Shown here: piece after piece, positions 9,538-20,974 of the stretch
How the letters are laid out: every line of letters begins with the position of its first letter
How positions within the stretch are numbered: the stretch's first letter is position 1
From: Linderina pennispora
Lineage: Eukaryota > Kickxellomycota > Kickxellomycetes > Kickxellales > Kickxellaceae
Direction: 5' to 3'
Assembly: GCF_002104995.1 (NCBI RefSeq)
Contig: NW_024468370.1
Location: 1-29,587, forward strand
Length of the DNA stretch: 29,587 bases
Position numbers and translations under genes: made by a program
The notes under the pieces: generated by a model
What the model was told of the DNA's origin: nothing
The model's database searches: none
What the model saw: the letters and a program-made list of their open reading frames with translations, nothing else

Positions 9538-12500
9538 ATGTCGGACGATTTGTCTCCTGCTGCCCAGTTTGCTGCTGCTGCCGCTCAGGCCGAGGCTGAG
9601 GCCCAGGCGGTTGCTGAGGCTGCTGCTGCGGCTGCTGCTCCTGCGGTTGCTGACGATTCTGATTTCCCCGCTGTTCTCGAGAAGAAGGAGGAGGCTCCCA
9701 AGGAGTCTGCCGCCGAGGCTGCTGATGCCGAAATCGAAGCAGAGGCTGAGGCCGTTGTCGAGGTCGATGCTGTCGCTGAGGCCGTTGTCGAGTCGGTGCT
9801 TGCCGACGAAGAGGCGCCCGCTCCTCTAGAGGCTACTGCTTCTGAGGAGGTCGAGACGGTGACCGAGGCTGCAGCCAGCCTTGTGTCTGAGGCCGAGGAC
9901 GACTCTGCTCCCTCTGCCGCCGCTGCATTCCTGAGCGCCGTGGACTCTGCGGCTGCCAGCACATCGGGTGATCTCGATGACAAGGACGACTTTGAGGTGG
10001 AACAGTCGGCAGCGCGTGTGCCACAGAAGAAGCAGCCGCTGGATCTGGCTAGCGAGGATCTGTTCCCGTCGCTCGGCGCGCCTGCCACCAAGAAGGCGCC
10101 TGCATGGGGAGCCAGATCTGCCGCTGGTCCTCAGTCGATTGCCGACAAGGTCAAGTCGCAGCGCACGACAGAGGTATTCGATCTGCCGCTGGTTATGGAC
10201 TCGGTTGGTGACGTTGCGCGCAAGATCATGCAGCAGACCAAGACGCAAATCGAGATCTCGCACAACCGAGTTCTGAAGACGTCGACGTATCTGGTCAGCG
10301 GCAAGCCCGAGGACGTTGCGCGTGCCAAGCGTGAGATTTGCGCCAAACTGTCGCCCCAGATCACCAAGCTTATGCAGGCCCCTGCTAGCGTGCGGTCCCA
10401 GATCTTCGGTGTGCGCGGACGCACTCTGCAGGCTATTCAGACGCGCACTGGCACCCAGATCAAGATGACGTCGCGGCCAAGCATGGGCAGCAGCGACCTG
10501 TTCGACGTGGTCGACCTTGCCATCACCGGTGATTCGGTTGGTGTTGCCGCTGCTATTGCCGAAATCGACGCTATCGTCGACCAGAAGACGACCAAGCGTG
10601 CAGTGCGTCTCGGCAGCATCCCGCACGAGCTCAACGCACTGCTTGTTGGCAAGGAGGGCGCCACACTGGCTGCCCTGCAGGCGACACACAGCGACGTACA
10701 CATCCGCATCCCTGGCCCAATTGAGGCCGACCAGACAATTGCGGTGTTTGGCGAGCGCGACGCAGTTCAGAGCGCTATCAAAGATATCGAGGAGACGGCT
10801 CGGCAGCTGCTGCAGTCGTCGCAGACGGTCACTGTGACTGTGCCCAAGCGCCAGCACCGGTTCATTGTCGGCGAGGGCGGTGCCACGCTGAAGGAGATTA
10901 TCAACGCTACTGGCTGCGCTGTCCTGGTGCCGGCTCCCAGCAGCCCGTCGGACCAGGTCACAGTTCGTGGTGCGGAGTCGAACCTCGTGCAGGCTCTCGG
11001 CCTCGTCATGAGCAAGGCAAACTCTGTCACGATCGAGACGGTTGACCCGACCAGCATCCACGCCTACGAGCGGCCTCTGGTCTATACGCAGCGTGCCCTG
11101 CGGTACTTCCACGACCGCAACCGCTTCCGCCGCATTGAGAGCGAGAACGGTGTGACTCTGCGCATTCCCTCGCCGGCGACTGCCCAGCGTGCTACTGCGC
11201 CCGAGCAGGTGCAGATTGAGATCCAGGGCAAGGATGCCCGCTCTGTTGCTGCTGCCCGCCAGGCGCTGGTGTCGCTGTTCATGGCATTCCCGCCGTACCA
11301 CTTCAACAGCATTGACGTTGAGCCGCACCTGCATTCGCTGCTGGCTGGTCGCGAGGGCGCAAATGTCGCACGTCTGCAGGCGTCGCGGTCGGTGTTTTGC
11401 ACTGTTCCCGCAGGACCCCACGGCCCAGGACATCCTGGTTGTCTACGAGGGCTTCAACCCCGATGTGGACCATCTGGCAGACCGCGACCAGCGCGAGAAG
11501 GCCACTCGCGAGCTGCTGAAGAAGACTCTGGAGGAGTTCCGTCAGACGATCCAAAAGGACAGCACCTACAAGACCAGGGTGGTGGTTGTGCCAGCCAAGC
11601 TGCAGAGCACGTTCAGCAAGCCCACGATGCTCGAGGAGATCCTGGCTGCCGCCAAGGCCAACGAGGGCACGGCCCGTGTTGTGCTCGAGTTTGGTGCTCT
11701 GCCCAGCGCCCCTGAGGCCGAGAACACGCGTGTGACCCGCCGCAAGGACGAGGTGCAGGCCGGTGCTGAGGAGGTTGCTGTCAAGGGCCTGAATGCCAGC
11801 GTCAAGCGCGTGGTCAAGGAGCTCGAGAGGCGCGTCAAGGAGCAGGAGGAGTACACGCGTCTGCACTCGTTCCGCGACGAGTTCAACGTGCCTCAGCAGA
11901 TCCTGCCGCGCATCATTGGCCGTGGTGGCGAGAACATCAAGCGCATCCGCTCGGAGCGCGATGTGCAGATTGACATCGCCGACAAGACTGCTCCGGGTGT
12001 TCCCGCGCTTGTCAAGCTGCAGGGAACCGCTGAGGACGTGGCTGCGGTGAAGGCCGAGATTCTCGAGTTCGCCGAGCGCCTTGCTGACCAGACCTCGGAG
12101 ATCATCAGCGTTCCAGCCAACATCCACCGCTCGCTGATTGGCACTGGCGGACGCTACGTCAAGCGGCTCGAGGAGAAGTACGCTGTGCGTATCCAGTTCC
12201 CGTCGTCGCGCCGTGACAACGACGAGGAGCACGGGGCTCCCCTGGGCGCCGACCAGATCCGCATCCGTGGTGGTCGCAAGGGCGTCGAGAGCGCAAAGGG
12301 CGAGCTGCTTGAGCTGGCTGAGTACGAGGTCGAGCACAACCACACAATCACATTCAGCGTGCCTGCTACGTTCCTGCCCCACATTGTCGGCAAGGCGGGC
12401 TCGCACATCAACGAGATCAAGGACGAGAGCGAGACGCGCATCGACATCTCCGATGCTAAGGAGGGCGAGACGACGGTTGAGATCACCGTGGTTGGCACCA

Positions 12501-13552
12501 AGGGCGGTGTCAAGATGGCCCGGGAGGCCATTGAGGCCATTGTGGCCGAGCAGGAGTCGCAGATAGACATTGTGCTGGATGTGCCCTCTAAGCACCACCG
12601 CTTCCTGATTGGCGCGGGTGGCAGCCGTGTGCGCGAGCTGGTGACGCAGGCTGGCGGCGACCCCGAGGCCATGGCCGGCCCCAAGTCGTGCCGCGTGCAG
12701 TTCCCGCGTGCAGCCGAGAACACCGACCAGGTGAAGCTTAAGGGCGACAAGGAGATCGTGGACAAGGTCAAGCAGGCGATCGAGGAGCTGGTTGCGGAGC
12801 GCGAGCGCATGACCACCATCACCGTGTCCATCCCGGTGTCGCAGCACGCCTTCATCATCGGCCGTGGCGGTGCGCATCTGAAGCAGCTGCAGGATGAGCA
12901 CAGCGTCGAGATCCACTTCCGCTCGAAGCAGCACGGCAAGAGCGCGGCTGGCGCCGAGGACCCCAGCCTCGTCAAGATCTCTGGTCTGCCCGAGAACTGC
13001 GAGGCCTGCAAGGTGGCCATGCTGGCTCTGGTGCGCGAGGAAGAGAAGATTACCGTGCCCCTGGCCGTGCACCAGCGTCTGGGTGGTCGCGGCGGCTCAC
13101 TGTGGCGCCGCGTGCGCAACGAGTTTGATGTGCAGGTCGATGCTGTCCGCGTCGACAAAGCGCCTGCCTCCTCCAAGGCGCGCCGCATCGACGACGACGA
13201 GGAGAAGGACGTTGTGTTCCATGACCTGGGCGACGAGCTCAGCGGACTGACTGCCGAATGGGTGTGCCGCGGTGAGAAGGCCAAGCTGGCCGAAGCTATT
13301 GCGATGATCAACAAGTCGCTGGCTGGCGCTGACCTGGGTGTTGAGGCCGCCGTGCGTGTTGAGCCCCGCCTGCACCGCAGGATCATCGGCAAGCAGGGGT
13401 CGAACATTGCCAAGATCCGCGATGCCACGGGTTGCGAGGTCACCGTGCCCAAGCGTGGAGATGAGTCCGTCTGGGTTACCGTTACCGGTGAGCGTGCCGG
13501 TGTTGAGCGCGCTATCGAGATGATTCAGGAGGCCATCGATGACGAGTACTAA
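9538..13552 (+). CDS. SCP160: Vigilin (multi-KH RNA-binding protein, SCP160/HDLBP family)
   Basis: ATG 9538 to TAA 13550-13552, about 1337 aa, slightly longer than yeast Scp160 (1222) and human HDLBP (1268). The family binds mRNA through tandem KH domains and associates with polysomes and the ER. Canonical GxxG loops fall near residues 291 (GVRG), 371 (GKEG), 445 (GEGG), 604 (GREG), 794 (GRGG), 868 (GTGG), 951 (GKAG), 1025 (GAGG), 1108 (GRGG), 1183 (GRGG) and 1284 (GKQG). Degenerate KH units without the loop lie near 215-270, 515 and 700, giving about 14 in all. Residues 10-150 are Ala/Glu-rich, followed by a SEDLFPSLG motif. The frame changes from 1 to 2 at the T4 run 11395-11398, where one extra T would join SRSVF to ALFPQDPTAQ. 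No intron is seen. Strong GC-ending codon bias suggests high expression. Confidence 0.93.
9745..9792 (+). repeat. Direct repeat in the vigilin N-terminus
   Basis: An 18-base unit (GCTGAGGCCGTTGTCGAG) occurs at 9745-9762 and again at 9775-9792, encoding repeated AEAVVE. It lies in the Ala/Glu-rich low-complexity region and probably arose by local slippage. Confidence 0.7.
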
Positions 13553-13699
13553 ACACAAACTACATTTCTTTTTCGCGTATTTATTCTCGACAAATTTTGG
13601 ATACATACAGGTTCATATCTTTCACCACATCACCCTCAGGCAGCAGATACGTGGCTAGCACATTTCTTGTGGACAGCGCCTGGACAATGGATTGGAGAA

Positions 13700-15943
13700 T
13701 TATAACGGAACTAGTATGTCTCGTACAGACCAAAGCTCTGCCTCGGCAGCCTTGAGCGCCTCGTCGAGGTCGATGTGGAAGTTGGGATACTCGGTGCTGA
13801 GCACAGGAAGGTGCAGACCATCCACGCTCTCGGTGATGCCTTTCTTTTCGCTACCAGGCCCACGCTCCTCATCGTAAATAGACCTGAACGATGTGTCAGC
13901 ATCCTGAGCCGAGCCACTGTTGGCAACACTGAAGATGGTGCGAGTGGCGATTTTCGAGGAGCCAAAGCCAGCAGCAATCAGAGACCGGCGGATCCACTGC
14001 GACTTGATACCGGCAAAGTGCCACGAGACGCTGCAGTCGGCATGGCGGTCGAGCTGCTGGCGGACATCGGTCAGGTTCTGCACCGAAGTGATATCCACGT
14101 TGGAGACACCAGAGAAGTCCAGAATGACAGCGCGCAGCTCGGGCTTCGACATGTCGATGTCGGACTCGGTCTTGTGGCGAGGTCCTGGGTCGTTCCAGGG
14201 CCGGTTTCCGAGAGAGCCGTACGGGTTGACCACCCCAGGCCGGGTCTCGAGAAGGATCTGCTCGACCATATGGTCAGTGAAATGCACAGCGTTGGGATAC
14301 AGGTAGCTCTCGTTAAGCCGGTAGATGAAGATGCCGCTGGGCGGGGGCGTGGGCTTGACTGAGGGATTGGTGCCGTCCGAGTGGTCAAGCGACACAAAGG
14401 CATTGCGGGACTCAGGTCAACTTTTCGTTGCTGTCCTCGTTCAGCAGCTTCTGCTCGTAGACCTTGATCTTGCCGACAAACTTGCCCTGGGCCTTGGCGA
14501 ATGCGGAACAGCAGCAGTGCAGCAGAGGCGGCGACAGAGGCATAGATGCCGTTGTCAATGCCTGAAAATACAGAGACAATGACGCCTATCCAGAAGATGA
14601 AAAACTCGATGGGCGAGATCTTCCAGAACTGCCTGAGGGCCTTGGGGCCCGAGATCAGGTCGCCGACAGCGTGGATAATGACAGCAGCCAGCAGGGCGTT
14701 GGGGATATAGAAGAAGACCGGGGGCAGGATATAGATGGCAAACACAACCATGACCGCAGTGATCACTCCAGCGAGCGGCGTGCGTACACCGGCTTTGGCC
14801 TTGATGGCGGTACGCGAGAACGAGCCGGTGGCCGGGTATGCGCCGAAGAACGGGCCACATATGTTAGTGATACCGATGGCAATCAGCTCCTGGTTCGGGT
14901 TGATGGTGTAGTTGTTGATGCGGCCAAACGACTTGGAAATCGAGATATGCTCAATGATCAGCACGATGATGGCTGCCGGAATATGGCCCGAGACAGCACT
15001 GAGAATGTCCGAGCTGATGTGGGGAACATTCATGTGCCGGAAGCCCTTGGGAATGGTGCCCAGGATGGAGAACCTTGGCTTGGTGCGCGAGTGGCGGTTG
15101 ACCAGGTATGAGATGAGCGTGTACAGCAGAATGACGAATGCTGTGCGCAGAGTGCTGAGGAAAAAGAACAGGCGCTCCCTCTGGGGCCAGCGCTTGCCAG
15201 CAGCCCTTACACCCCCACCTGATCAGGTAGAGGAGGAACAGCGCGGTCAGGCCAACCGCGGAGTTGATGTCGCATGACTTGATGTGCTTGAAGAAGTTTC
15301 CAAACACCAGATACGTAGGTGCACGTGTGTTGTACGATTTGACAGAGTTGTTTCCCAGCAAGGCCGGTACCTGACCCATGGCGATGTTGAGAGCCGAACC
15401 GGTCATGAACGCAGCAATCGCGGGGAGCGGAATAAAGTCAACAATAAAGCCAAGACGCAAAAGGCCGAGCGCGGTCACAATGCAGCCTAGAACCACTGAC
15501 ATGCAGCCAGCAATTATCCAAGGTGTGTCTTTATATTGCGGCAGCTGCGGCAGTACGTCAGTCAAAATGTTGCCCAAGAGCGTCGACATCACAGCAACAG
15601 GCCCGATTGTAATGTCCTTGCTGGTGGCAAACATAAAGTACAGCGCACAGCCAACGAACGACGAGTAGAGACCAAACTCGGGCGGCAGCTGGGCCAGCTT
15701 GGCATAGGCCATGCCCTGCGGAATGACCACAACACCGACTGTAAGGCCAGCAACTGCATCGCCAAGGAACCAGGTCCAGTTGTAGCGGTAGATCCAGGTC
15801 ATGATCGGGAACAGCGACTTGGCATAGTCCACTGACGATTGTTTTGAAGGCACGACATTGTCCTTCAACCACTTCTTGGTTGATGCACGCGGCTCGACGT
15901 AGTTCACAGTCGGGCCAGTAGCCGGCTGGCTGGAGACGGACAT
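13700..15943 (-). CDS. Sulfate permease (SLC26/SulP family, with STAS domain; three frameshifts)
   Basis: A plasma-membrane anion transporter of the SulP family, most likely a sulfate importer. ATG is at 15943-15941 (MSVSSQPATG; the longer frame starts only at GTG), the stop at 13702-13700, about 746 aa. Residues 60-120 hold the SulP signature (VVIPQGMAYAKLAQLPPEFG; TSKDITIGPVAVMS). Many membrane helices follow, and the last third is a cytoplasmic STAS domain (RAVILDFSGVSNVDITSVQ; WIRRSLIAAGFG) typical of fungal SulP proteins. Single extra bases are implied in the C5 run 15212-15216, near 14501-14505 (FRI to AKAQGKF) and near 14417-14421 (before NAFVSLDHSDG). The gene converges on vigilin with 147 bases between stops. 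Substrate is inferred from the family; oxalate or other anions cannot be excluded. Confidence 0.9.
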
Positions 15944-17127
15944 GGGAAGGGGGCGGGGATTGCCAAAGAGATGAGACACTAGTATTAAGTGGGTGCTGGA
16001 AAATGGAAGATAATGCTAATTATGCGCTAGCAGATAGCAGGACTGGGCGGAAAAGAAAGCTAGTAAGGCGTGGAAACATGGCTGCTGGCTGCAGTAGAAC
16101 CCGGAATTTATAGGGAGGCAAATATAGAACAGCGATGGCCAGGAGGTGAAGAATATGTTTTTTACGCCTCTGGTTGCTTTACCCCGCCTAGATCAGTCGC
16201 TGGGTGACCTGTCTGATTGTGCTTGTCTACATTTTCCACATAGAAAAGGCCATACGTTATGTAAAGATCGACTCTACCACGAACGGAAGGATGGACCTGG
16301 GGAAGGACACATCCCTCACCCGCTCCCAGCAAAGAAAAAACTGCTAAACGTCAATAAGCCATTGCGTGATTGAGAGGAAGATGATGCAAATTGGGCCCCT
16401 CTTTGGGAACTAGCAAACATAGGCGGAAAGTACGAACGGCGTGTGCTGAATTGGCCAGATTGTCGCCATGCACATTATTTGATATGCAATATTTTTAACT
16501 TGAGGTGGGCAGTGCCAGGGCAGCAAAATATTAGTGCGGATTGTATCAGCAGAAAAAACCTCCCACCCGCAGCAGTTATTGCTGTGGAATAAAAACACAA
16601 CCATGTATACCCATGGCAATGACATCACACAAAAGTGATGTGCTCGGCCCTCGCTGTCATAAGGGTTAAGCGTGATGCTTGAGGATTCCAATAGCAACAA
16701 GCGAGATTGGTAAGCTCAGACAGCAAGTAGCGCAAAATTCGCTTTTTAGCGCATGTGACGTCTACGATAGAAGGGCGCCCAGTTTCTTCTACAACCCACA
16801 TTCCATTTTGCTCATGTGTGCATGCGGGGTGAAGTGCACACCCACATGAGTTCGGTGCACCGAAAAGAGGCGGTCATAATGGAAAGCATGCACGCATTTT
16901 GGACGAATGAGGCTTGCTCACTGGTGCTCGTGCACTCAGCCCGTACTCTAACATGCAGATACTAGTGCCCAGACATGCAGATAGAATTTAGCTCCATCAT
17001 GCACGAATGGGAAGCGGGAACCCAAGAAACACAGCAAAAATCTCCATCAACGTACTCGACACTATTTTAAAATACATTCACACCACATCCACGGAGCACC
17101 ATGACCTGTAGCTGGTAGGTTGCAAAT
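15944..17127. other. Intergenic: permease promoter and 3' flank of the 7TM gene
   Basis: About 1.2 kb with no supported gene. A minus-strand frame at 16410-16700 opens only at TTG and resembles nothing. A TATA-like box for the permease lies at 16106-16112. Around 16830-16860 are nested GTGCAC/GGTGCACC palindromes of unknown meaning. No sulfur-regulator site can be assigned with confidence. Confidence 0.55.
16106..16112 (-). promoter_or_regulatory. TATA-like box of the sulfate permease
   Basis: TATAAAT on the minus strand, about 165 bases upstream of the permease ATG. Position and sequence are plausible; no other support. Confidence 0.35.
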
Positions 17128-18531
17128 TTATATATTGCCAGACTCGCGATGTCGCGCAGACGCAGCCGAATCAAACACAACAATATCCCAGGGCATATTC
17201 TCCAGAGTAGGCGGTGTAAATACAGCTGGCGGCGGCACTATGCCCATACCACCCGTGCGCGTAGATGCTGCGAAGCTACTCGCCTGGGACACGCGCCGCT
17301 TGGACTCCGATCTTCTCACATACCATGACATCCACCAGCTCACTACCAGTTGCTTGACATCAGGCTCAAGGCATAGCGCCAACAGAGTGAAAATTCCTTG
17401 CATTGCCAGCATCACCTGCATGGCGACATACAGGCGCTTCAGATCGGCTGTGCCTTTAGCTACCCCTGAATGGAGAATCGGCATGATGCGCATTAGCGTT
17501 GTTGTAGCCCAGGCAACCTCCAGTGTATGGCAGGCGATGATGGTGGCAGGGAACTGGGCAACTCGCCGGAGAACCTTGTTCGCCAATGCCCAGAGTTCAC
17601 GCCGCTCGGCGCCCCATCGTGCAAATACCAGCATGTACTCTGCGCCATCGGATCCCTTGCTCTCAAGCTCATCTGGATGCGGCTCGGGCATTTCACGTTC
17701 ATGCTGTGTATCAATCATCTGCTGGTGCTGAGAGATCAGCCGAGATGTCCGCTGGCGGTCGCTCCACAGGCGCCAGATCACTACGGCTACAACCATGATG
17801 CAGTAAGCGACAGTTAAAGCGACCCAGGCGAAATAAGTGGCCCAGCACCACAGCAGCCCAGAAACAACAGCCCGTCTCGCCTCATCCTCTGGCATTGAAT
17901 GTGCTGCGTAATCGCGCGGGACCGATTCCAGAGAAAAATATGAACAGTGGCCAGAGCCTAGAGTCGGATCGAACGTGATCCACGCGTACGAATATCTGGT
18001 CAGCGGTAATAAAGCCAGCGCCAGTGCTACAAAAAAAGCGCTTACCATGAATCTCGTCTCGTAAGCTACTGCACGACTAACTCTGTACACAACGACCATA
18101 TGCACATGGACACTCAACAATGCCCGAGTGAACACAGACAACAGCGCAAAGAATGTCATGCCAAACATAGCGGCCTGGCAGTTTTGCTCGCTGTCGCTGC
18201 GTGTATTCGATTGACTGATGGCCATGTTGTATATCCTGAACCCACTATACAGAATATCGATGATAGATGCCAGCATGATTACGCGCTGCGAGATCGGCTG
18301 TGCACTCCACCTCTGTTTATACCCATGGTGACGTTTGCGCAGAAATATGAGGATTGTGATGCTGAGGATACTGCTGACGATGCTGAGTGCATTCAGGGAT
18401 AGTAGGATATCAAACGCAATGGGGCTGTACAGCTCTTTGGTGCCTGATCCGCCAGAGGCGATCGGCGTGTGGAGGAGCGGGTTGAAGGGGTTATCTTTCG
18501 CTTGGTCAATCGCCATGGACATCGTCAGCAT
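17128..18531 (-). CDS. Seven-transmembrane receptor-like protein (fungal GPCR-like)
   Basis: Intact 467-aa frame from ATG 18531-18529 (MLTMSMAIDQ) to TAA 17130-17128. The frame is open further upstream but without an ATG. Seven hydrophobic segments are visible near residues 36-64, 82-103, 118-149, 161-180, 221-253, 320-350 and 367-390. Cys118 at the start of TM3 and Cys196 (GHCSYF) in the second outer loop could form the disulfide usual in GPCRs. A long charged third inner loop (about 255-318) and a basic tail (YVRRSESKRR) would suit G-protein coupling. The layout is like the Git3/cAMP-receptor-like fungal class. Ligand and coupling are unknown, and a non-signalling 7TM protein remains possible. 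It lies head to head with PRP46. Confidence 0.68.
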   Translation of the reverse strand: MLTMSMAIDQAKDNPFNPLLHTPIASGGSGTKELYSPIAFDILLSLNALSIVSSILSITILIFLRKRHHGYKQRWSAQPISQRVIMLASIIDILYSGFRIYNMAISQSNTRSDSEQNCQAAMFGMTFFALLSVFTRALLSVHVHMVVVYRVSRAVAYETRFMVSAFFVALALALLPLTRYSYAWITFDPTLGSGHCSYFSLESVPRDYAAHSMPEDEARRAVVSGLLWCWATYFAWVALTVAYCIMVVAVVIWRLWSDRQRTSRLISQHQQMIDTQHEREMPEPHPDELESKGSDGAEYMLVFARWGAERRELWALANKVLRRVAQFPATIIACHTLEVAWATTTLMRIMPILHSGVAKGTADLKRLYVAMQVMLAMQGIFTLLALCLEPDVKQLVVSWWMSWYVRRSESKRRVSQASSFAASTRTGGMGIVPPPAVFTPPTLENMPWDIVVFDSAASARHRESGNI

Positions 18532-19127
18532 GTAGGTGGCATGTGGGAAAGCGGATATCCTTTGATATGATTTTGAATGGGCTATATCAAAATGGAAAAG
18601 GAAAGGAAACAAAACGAACAAGGAAAGCGTGCGTTGGTAGCAAACTTTGCATGCTCGGACGACTATCCATTAAAGGGCAGGCAGCGGCGAAGATAATTTT
18701 TCGTGTGCTACTGTGGCACCTCACATTCCTTATTATGTATGGCGTTGCAATTCGTCAATCTACACAGGGCGTGCGCCATCATCAGTGGACAAGAGCTTTG
18801 AAATACTTGGGTATTACATTGACCGCTGGTGACAACTATATGCGGACATATAGCCCATTAATTAAAAAACATTTTACGGCCAGCATATAGGCGCTGAGGG
18901 AGATGGCTGTGCTCTAAGAGGTCCAGAAAATAATTGGGAGCACTGTTTCAAGCATGGTCTGCTCAGCGATTCAGATCTCATTAATATAAATCACGTGCAA
19001 CCATAAATTCACAGGAATGCACGTATGTACAAAAAATAAGATATTGATGCTGCCGAGTCCGAAAACATTGGATTCACCAGCTAACCACTCCATCACCTCA
19101 GTATTTTCTATTCTTTTTTCAACACCA
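18532..19127. other. Divergent promoter region of the 7TM gene (-) and PRP46 (+)
   Basis: No gene is supported in these 596 bases. On the plus strand, TATAAAT (18985-18991) is immediately followed by the palindrome CACGTG (18992-18997). An upstream in-frame ATG at 19017 is discussed with PRP46. Confidence 0.55.
18985..18997 (+). promoter_or_regulatory. TATA box plus CACGTG E-box ahead of PRP46
   Basis: TATAAAT and CACGTG abut. The TATA is 143 bases from ATG 19128 but only 32 from ATG 19017, so transcription would probably begin at or after 19017, favouring the downstream start. CACGTG is a common site for bHLH factors; which factor is not predictable. Confidence 0.4.
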
Positions 19128-20639
19128 ATGGCAAGTGCCGCTGACAATATGGATTCCGTGCTGGATTTGCTCACGCAGCAAACTGTTAAATCAACGCACG
19201 CGCTATTCAACGGATCCACCAACAGTAAGGCCGAGGGTACAGCGCAGGCACAAAAGATTGGTGTCTCGACCCGGTATAGGGCCGAGTACCTTGCATCGCG
19301 CGAACTTCCACACGGCATGCTTACCCAGGAGCAGCAGCAGCAGCAGCAGCAAAGCACGTTGGAAGGTTCAGAACAGCCAAGTGGAGGCTTGCCACTAGCT
19401 AATAGCAGGCCAGGACAGAAGCTCCTTACAGCTGCTGGCGAACAGCGCTTGCTTGGATCGCTTACTACGGACGTTGAGGACGATGTGCAAAAGGTACTGG
19501 ATGGGCTATCTGGGAGGCATTTAAAGTCAAAATCAAAGAAGCCGAAGAAACCGACGCGCGACTTGGTACTGGCAGCGGCTGCCAAAGCGCAAGTCGACAG
19601 CTTGCCGCCACCACCAGGCCAGCAGATTGTCCGCAAGCGCGCCTATGAGCCTGTGCGCCCTACATGGCATGCACCGTGGAAGCTCATGCGCGTGATTAGT
19701 GGACACATTGGCTGGGTGCGTGCTCTGGCGGTTGAGCCCGGAAACAAATGGTTTGCGTCGGGATCCGTTGACCGTACTATCAAGATTTGGGACCTAGCAT
19801 CCGGTACACTGAAGTTGACACTGACTGGGCATATCTCACCAGTGCGTGGACTGGTTGTGTCGGCCCGGCACCCTTACTTGTTCTCATGTGGCGAGGACAA
19901 GCAAGTCAAATGCTGGGACCTTGAGACGAACAAGGTTGTGCGCCAGTACAACGGACATCTGTCTGGCATATATTCCATGGCCCTGCACCCAACACTGGAC
20001 CTTTTGGTTACCGGCGGACGTGACTCGGTGGCTCGGGTGTGGGACATGCGCACGCGCCGGCAAGTGCACCTCTTGTCGGGCCACACCTCGACCGTCTCGG
20101 CATTGCAGTGTCAAGAGGCGGATCCGCAGATTATCTCGGGATCGATGGACTCAACTGTGAAGCTGTGGGACCTAGCGGCGGGAAAGTCGATGGCTACGCT
20201 GACGCACCACAAGAAGTCTGTGCGTGCCCTGGCCCTGCACCCAACTGAGTTTGGGTTCCTGAGCGGCAGCTCAGATAATATCAAGCAGTGGCGGTGTCCT
20301 AGGGGCGATTTCGTGCAAAACTTTGAGGGGCACAACTCGATCGTCAACACTCTGTCGGTCAACCACGACGGGGTAGTGTTCTCGGGAGCCGATAATGGAT
20401 CGATGCGCTTCTGGGACTGGAAGTCTGCATATTGCTTCCAGGAAACAGAGACCGTAGCCCAACCCGGGTCGCTTGACAGCGAGGCAGGAATCTTTTGCTC
20501 AACATTTGATCGCACTGGGTTCCGGCTTATTACTGGAGAGGCAGATAAGACCATTAAGATCTGGAAAGAGGACGACGAGGCTACGGAGGAGTCGCACCCA
20601 GTTGATTTCAAGCCATCGTTGACGCGTCGTCGGTACTAG
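19128..20639 (+). CDS. PRP46: Pre-mRNA-splicing WD40 protein PRP46/PLRG1
   Basis: Intact 503-aa frame from ATG 19128 to TAG 20637-20639. PLRG1/Prp46 is a core subunit of the NineTeen-related complex that joins the spliceosome at activation, in the nucleus. A less conserved N-terminal half includes [14 protein letters not shown] and a Gln run. From about residue 188, seven WD40 repeats form a propeller: the first begins [15 protein letters not shown], and later ones carry [54 protein letters not shown] and IKIWKED. The SDNIKQW blade and the basic C-terminus (SLTRRRY) are characteristic of this family rather than other WD40 proteins. ATG 19017 in the same frame would add 37 residues, but it lies too close to the TATA box and the extension looks non-coding. 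No frameshift and no intron. Confidence 0.93.
   Translation: MASAADNMDSVLDLLTQQTVKSTHALFNGSTNSKAEGTAQAQKIGVSTRYRAEYLASRELPHGMLTQEQQQQQQQSTLEGSEQPSGGLPLANSRPGQKLLTAAGEQRLLGSLTTDVEDDVQKVLDGLSGRHLKSKSKKPKKPTRDLVLAAAAKAQVDSLPPPPGQQIVRKRAYEPVRPTWHAPWKLMRVISGHIGWVRALAVEPGNKWFASGSVDRTIKIWDLASGTLKLTLTGHISPVRGLVVSARHPYLFSCGEDKQVKCWDLETNKVVRQYNGHLSGIYSMALHPTLDLLVTGGRDSVARVWDMRTRRQVHLLSGHTSTVSALQCQEADPQIISGSMDSTVKLWDLAAGKSMATLTHHKKSVRALALHPTEFGFLSGSSDNIKQWRCPRGDFVQNFEGHNSIVNTLSVNHDGVVFSGADNGSMRFWDWKSAYCFQETETVAQPGSLDSEAGIFCSTFDRTGFRLITGEADKTIKIWKEDDEATEESHPVDFKPSLTRRRY
19332..19352 (+). repeat. CAG microsatellite (polyglutamine) in PRP46
   Basis: Six CAG units followed by CAA encode a run of seven Gln in the non-conserved N-terminal part of PRP46. 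It is probably length-variable and without structural consequence for the WD40 propeller. Confidence 0.85.
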
Positions 20640-20974
20640 CTGCAGCTTCTTCTTACACCAGAATGATGTGCCTGCTTGATACAGTCAATAACTGCCAATG
20701 TCCACTGCAATGCCATAGCCAGATTTGCTGTCGTTTTGTATCTTGAAAACAGTCGCATTCTGTGCAAGATTGAACTCGTCTCATTTATTAACATTTGGAT
20801 TCCATATCACTAGGGTATCATGCTCAGCGGTGACAGGGTCCAACCACCAGCTTGCTTAAAAGTAGAGCCCTGCGAGCCGGATTGCTGTATATACTGCCAG
20901 TATCCCGCTTAGGCTGGCACTTTTCTATGTTGATATGTGAAGTGACATCGAGCGTTCAGCAATTAAAGCACAAT
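20640..20974. other. Intergenic between convergent PRP46 and FMP25-like genes
   Basis: A 335-base stretch holding both 3' untranslated regions. I see no gene or structured RNA in it. Confidence 0.6.

Noticed and set aside
9224-9829. Open frame overlapping the vigilin start
   Set aside because: It translates to Leu/Arg runs from the alternate frame of the Ala/Glu-rich region.
11380-11420. Programmed ribosomal frameshift in vigilin
   Set aside because: No slippery heptamer with a downstream structure is evident. The site is a T4 homopolymer and similar lesions occur throughout the window, so an indel error is simpler.
9826-11433. Long minus-strand open frame opposite vigilin (535 codons)
   Set aside because: It is an antisense shadow of GC-rich biased codons, with a low-complexity translation lacking domains. 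The minus-strand frames at 11303-13072 and 12154-13452 are the same.
16410-16700. Minus-strand frame of 96 codons
   Set aside because: It starts at TTG and has no codon structure or resemblance to known proteins.
19017-19127. Longer start for PRP46
   Set aside because: ATG 19017 is only 32 bases from the TATA box, and the extra residues do not resemble the family.
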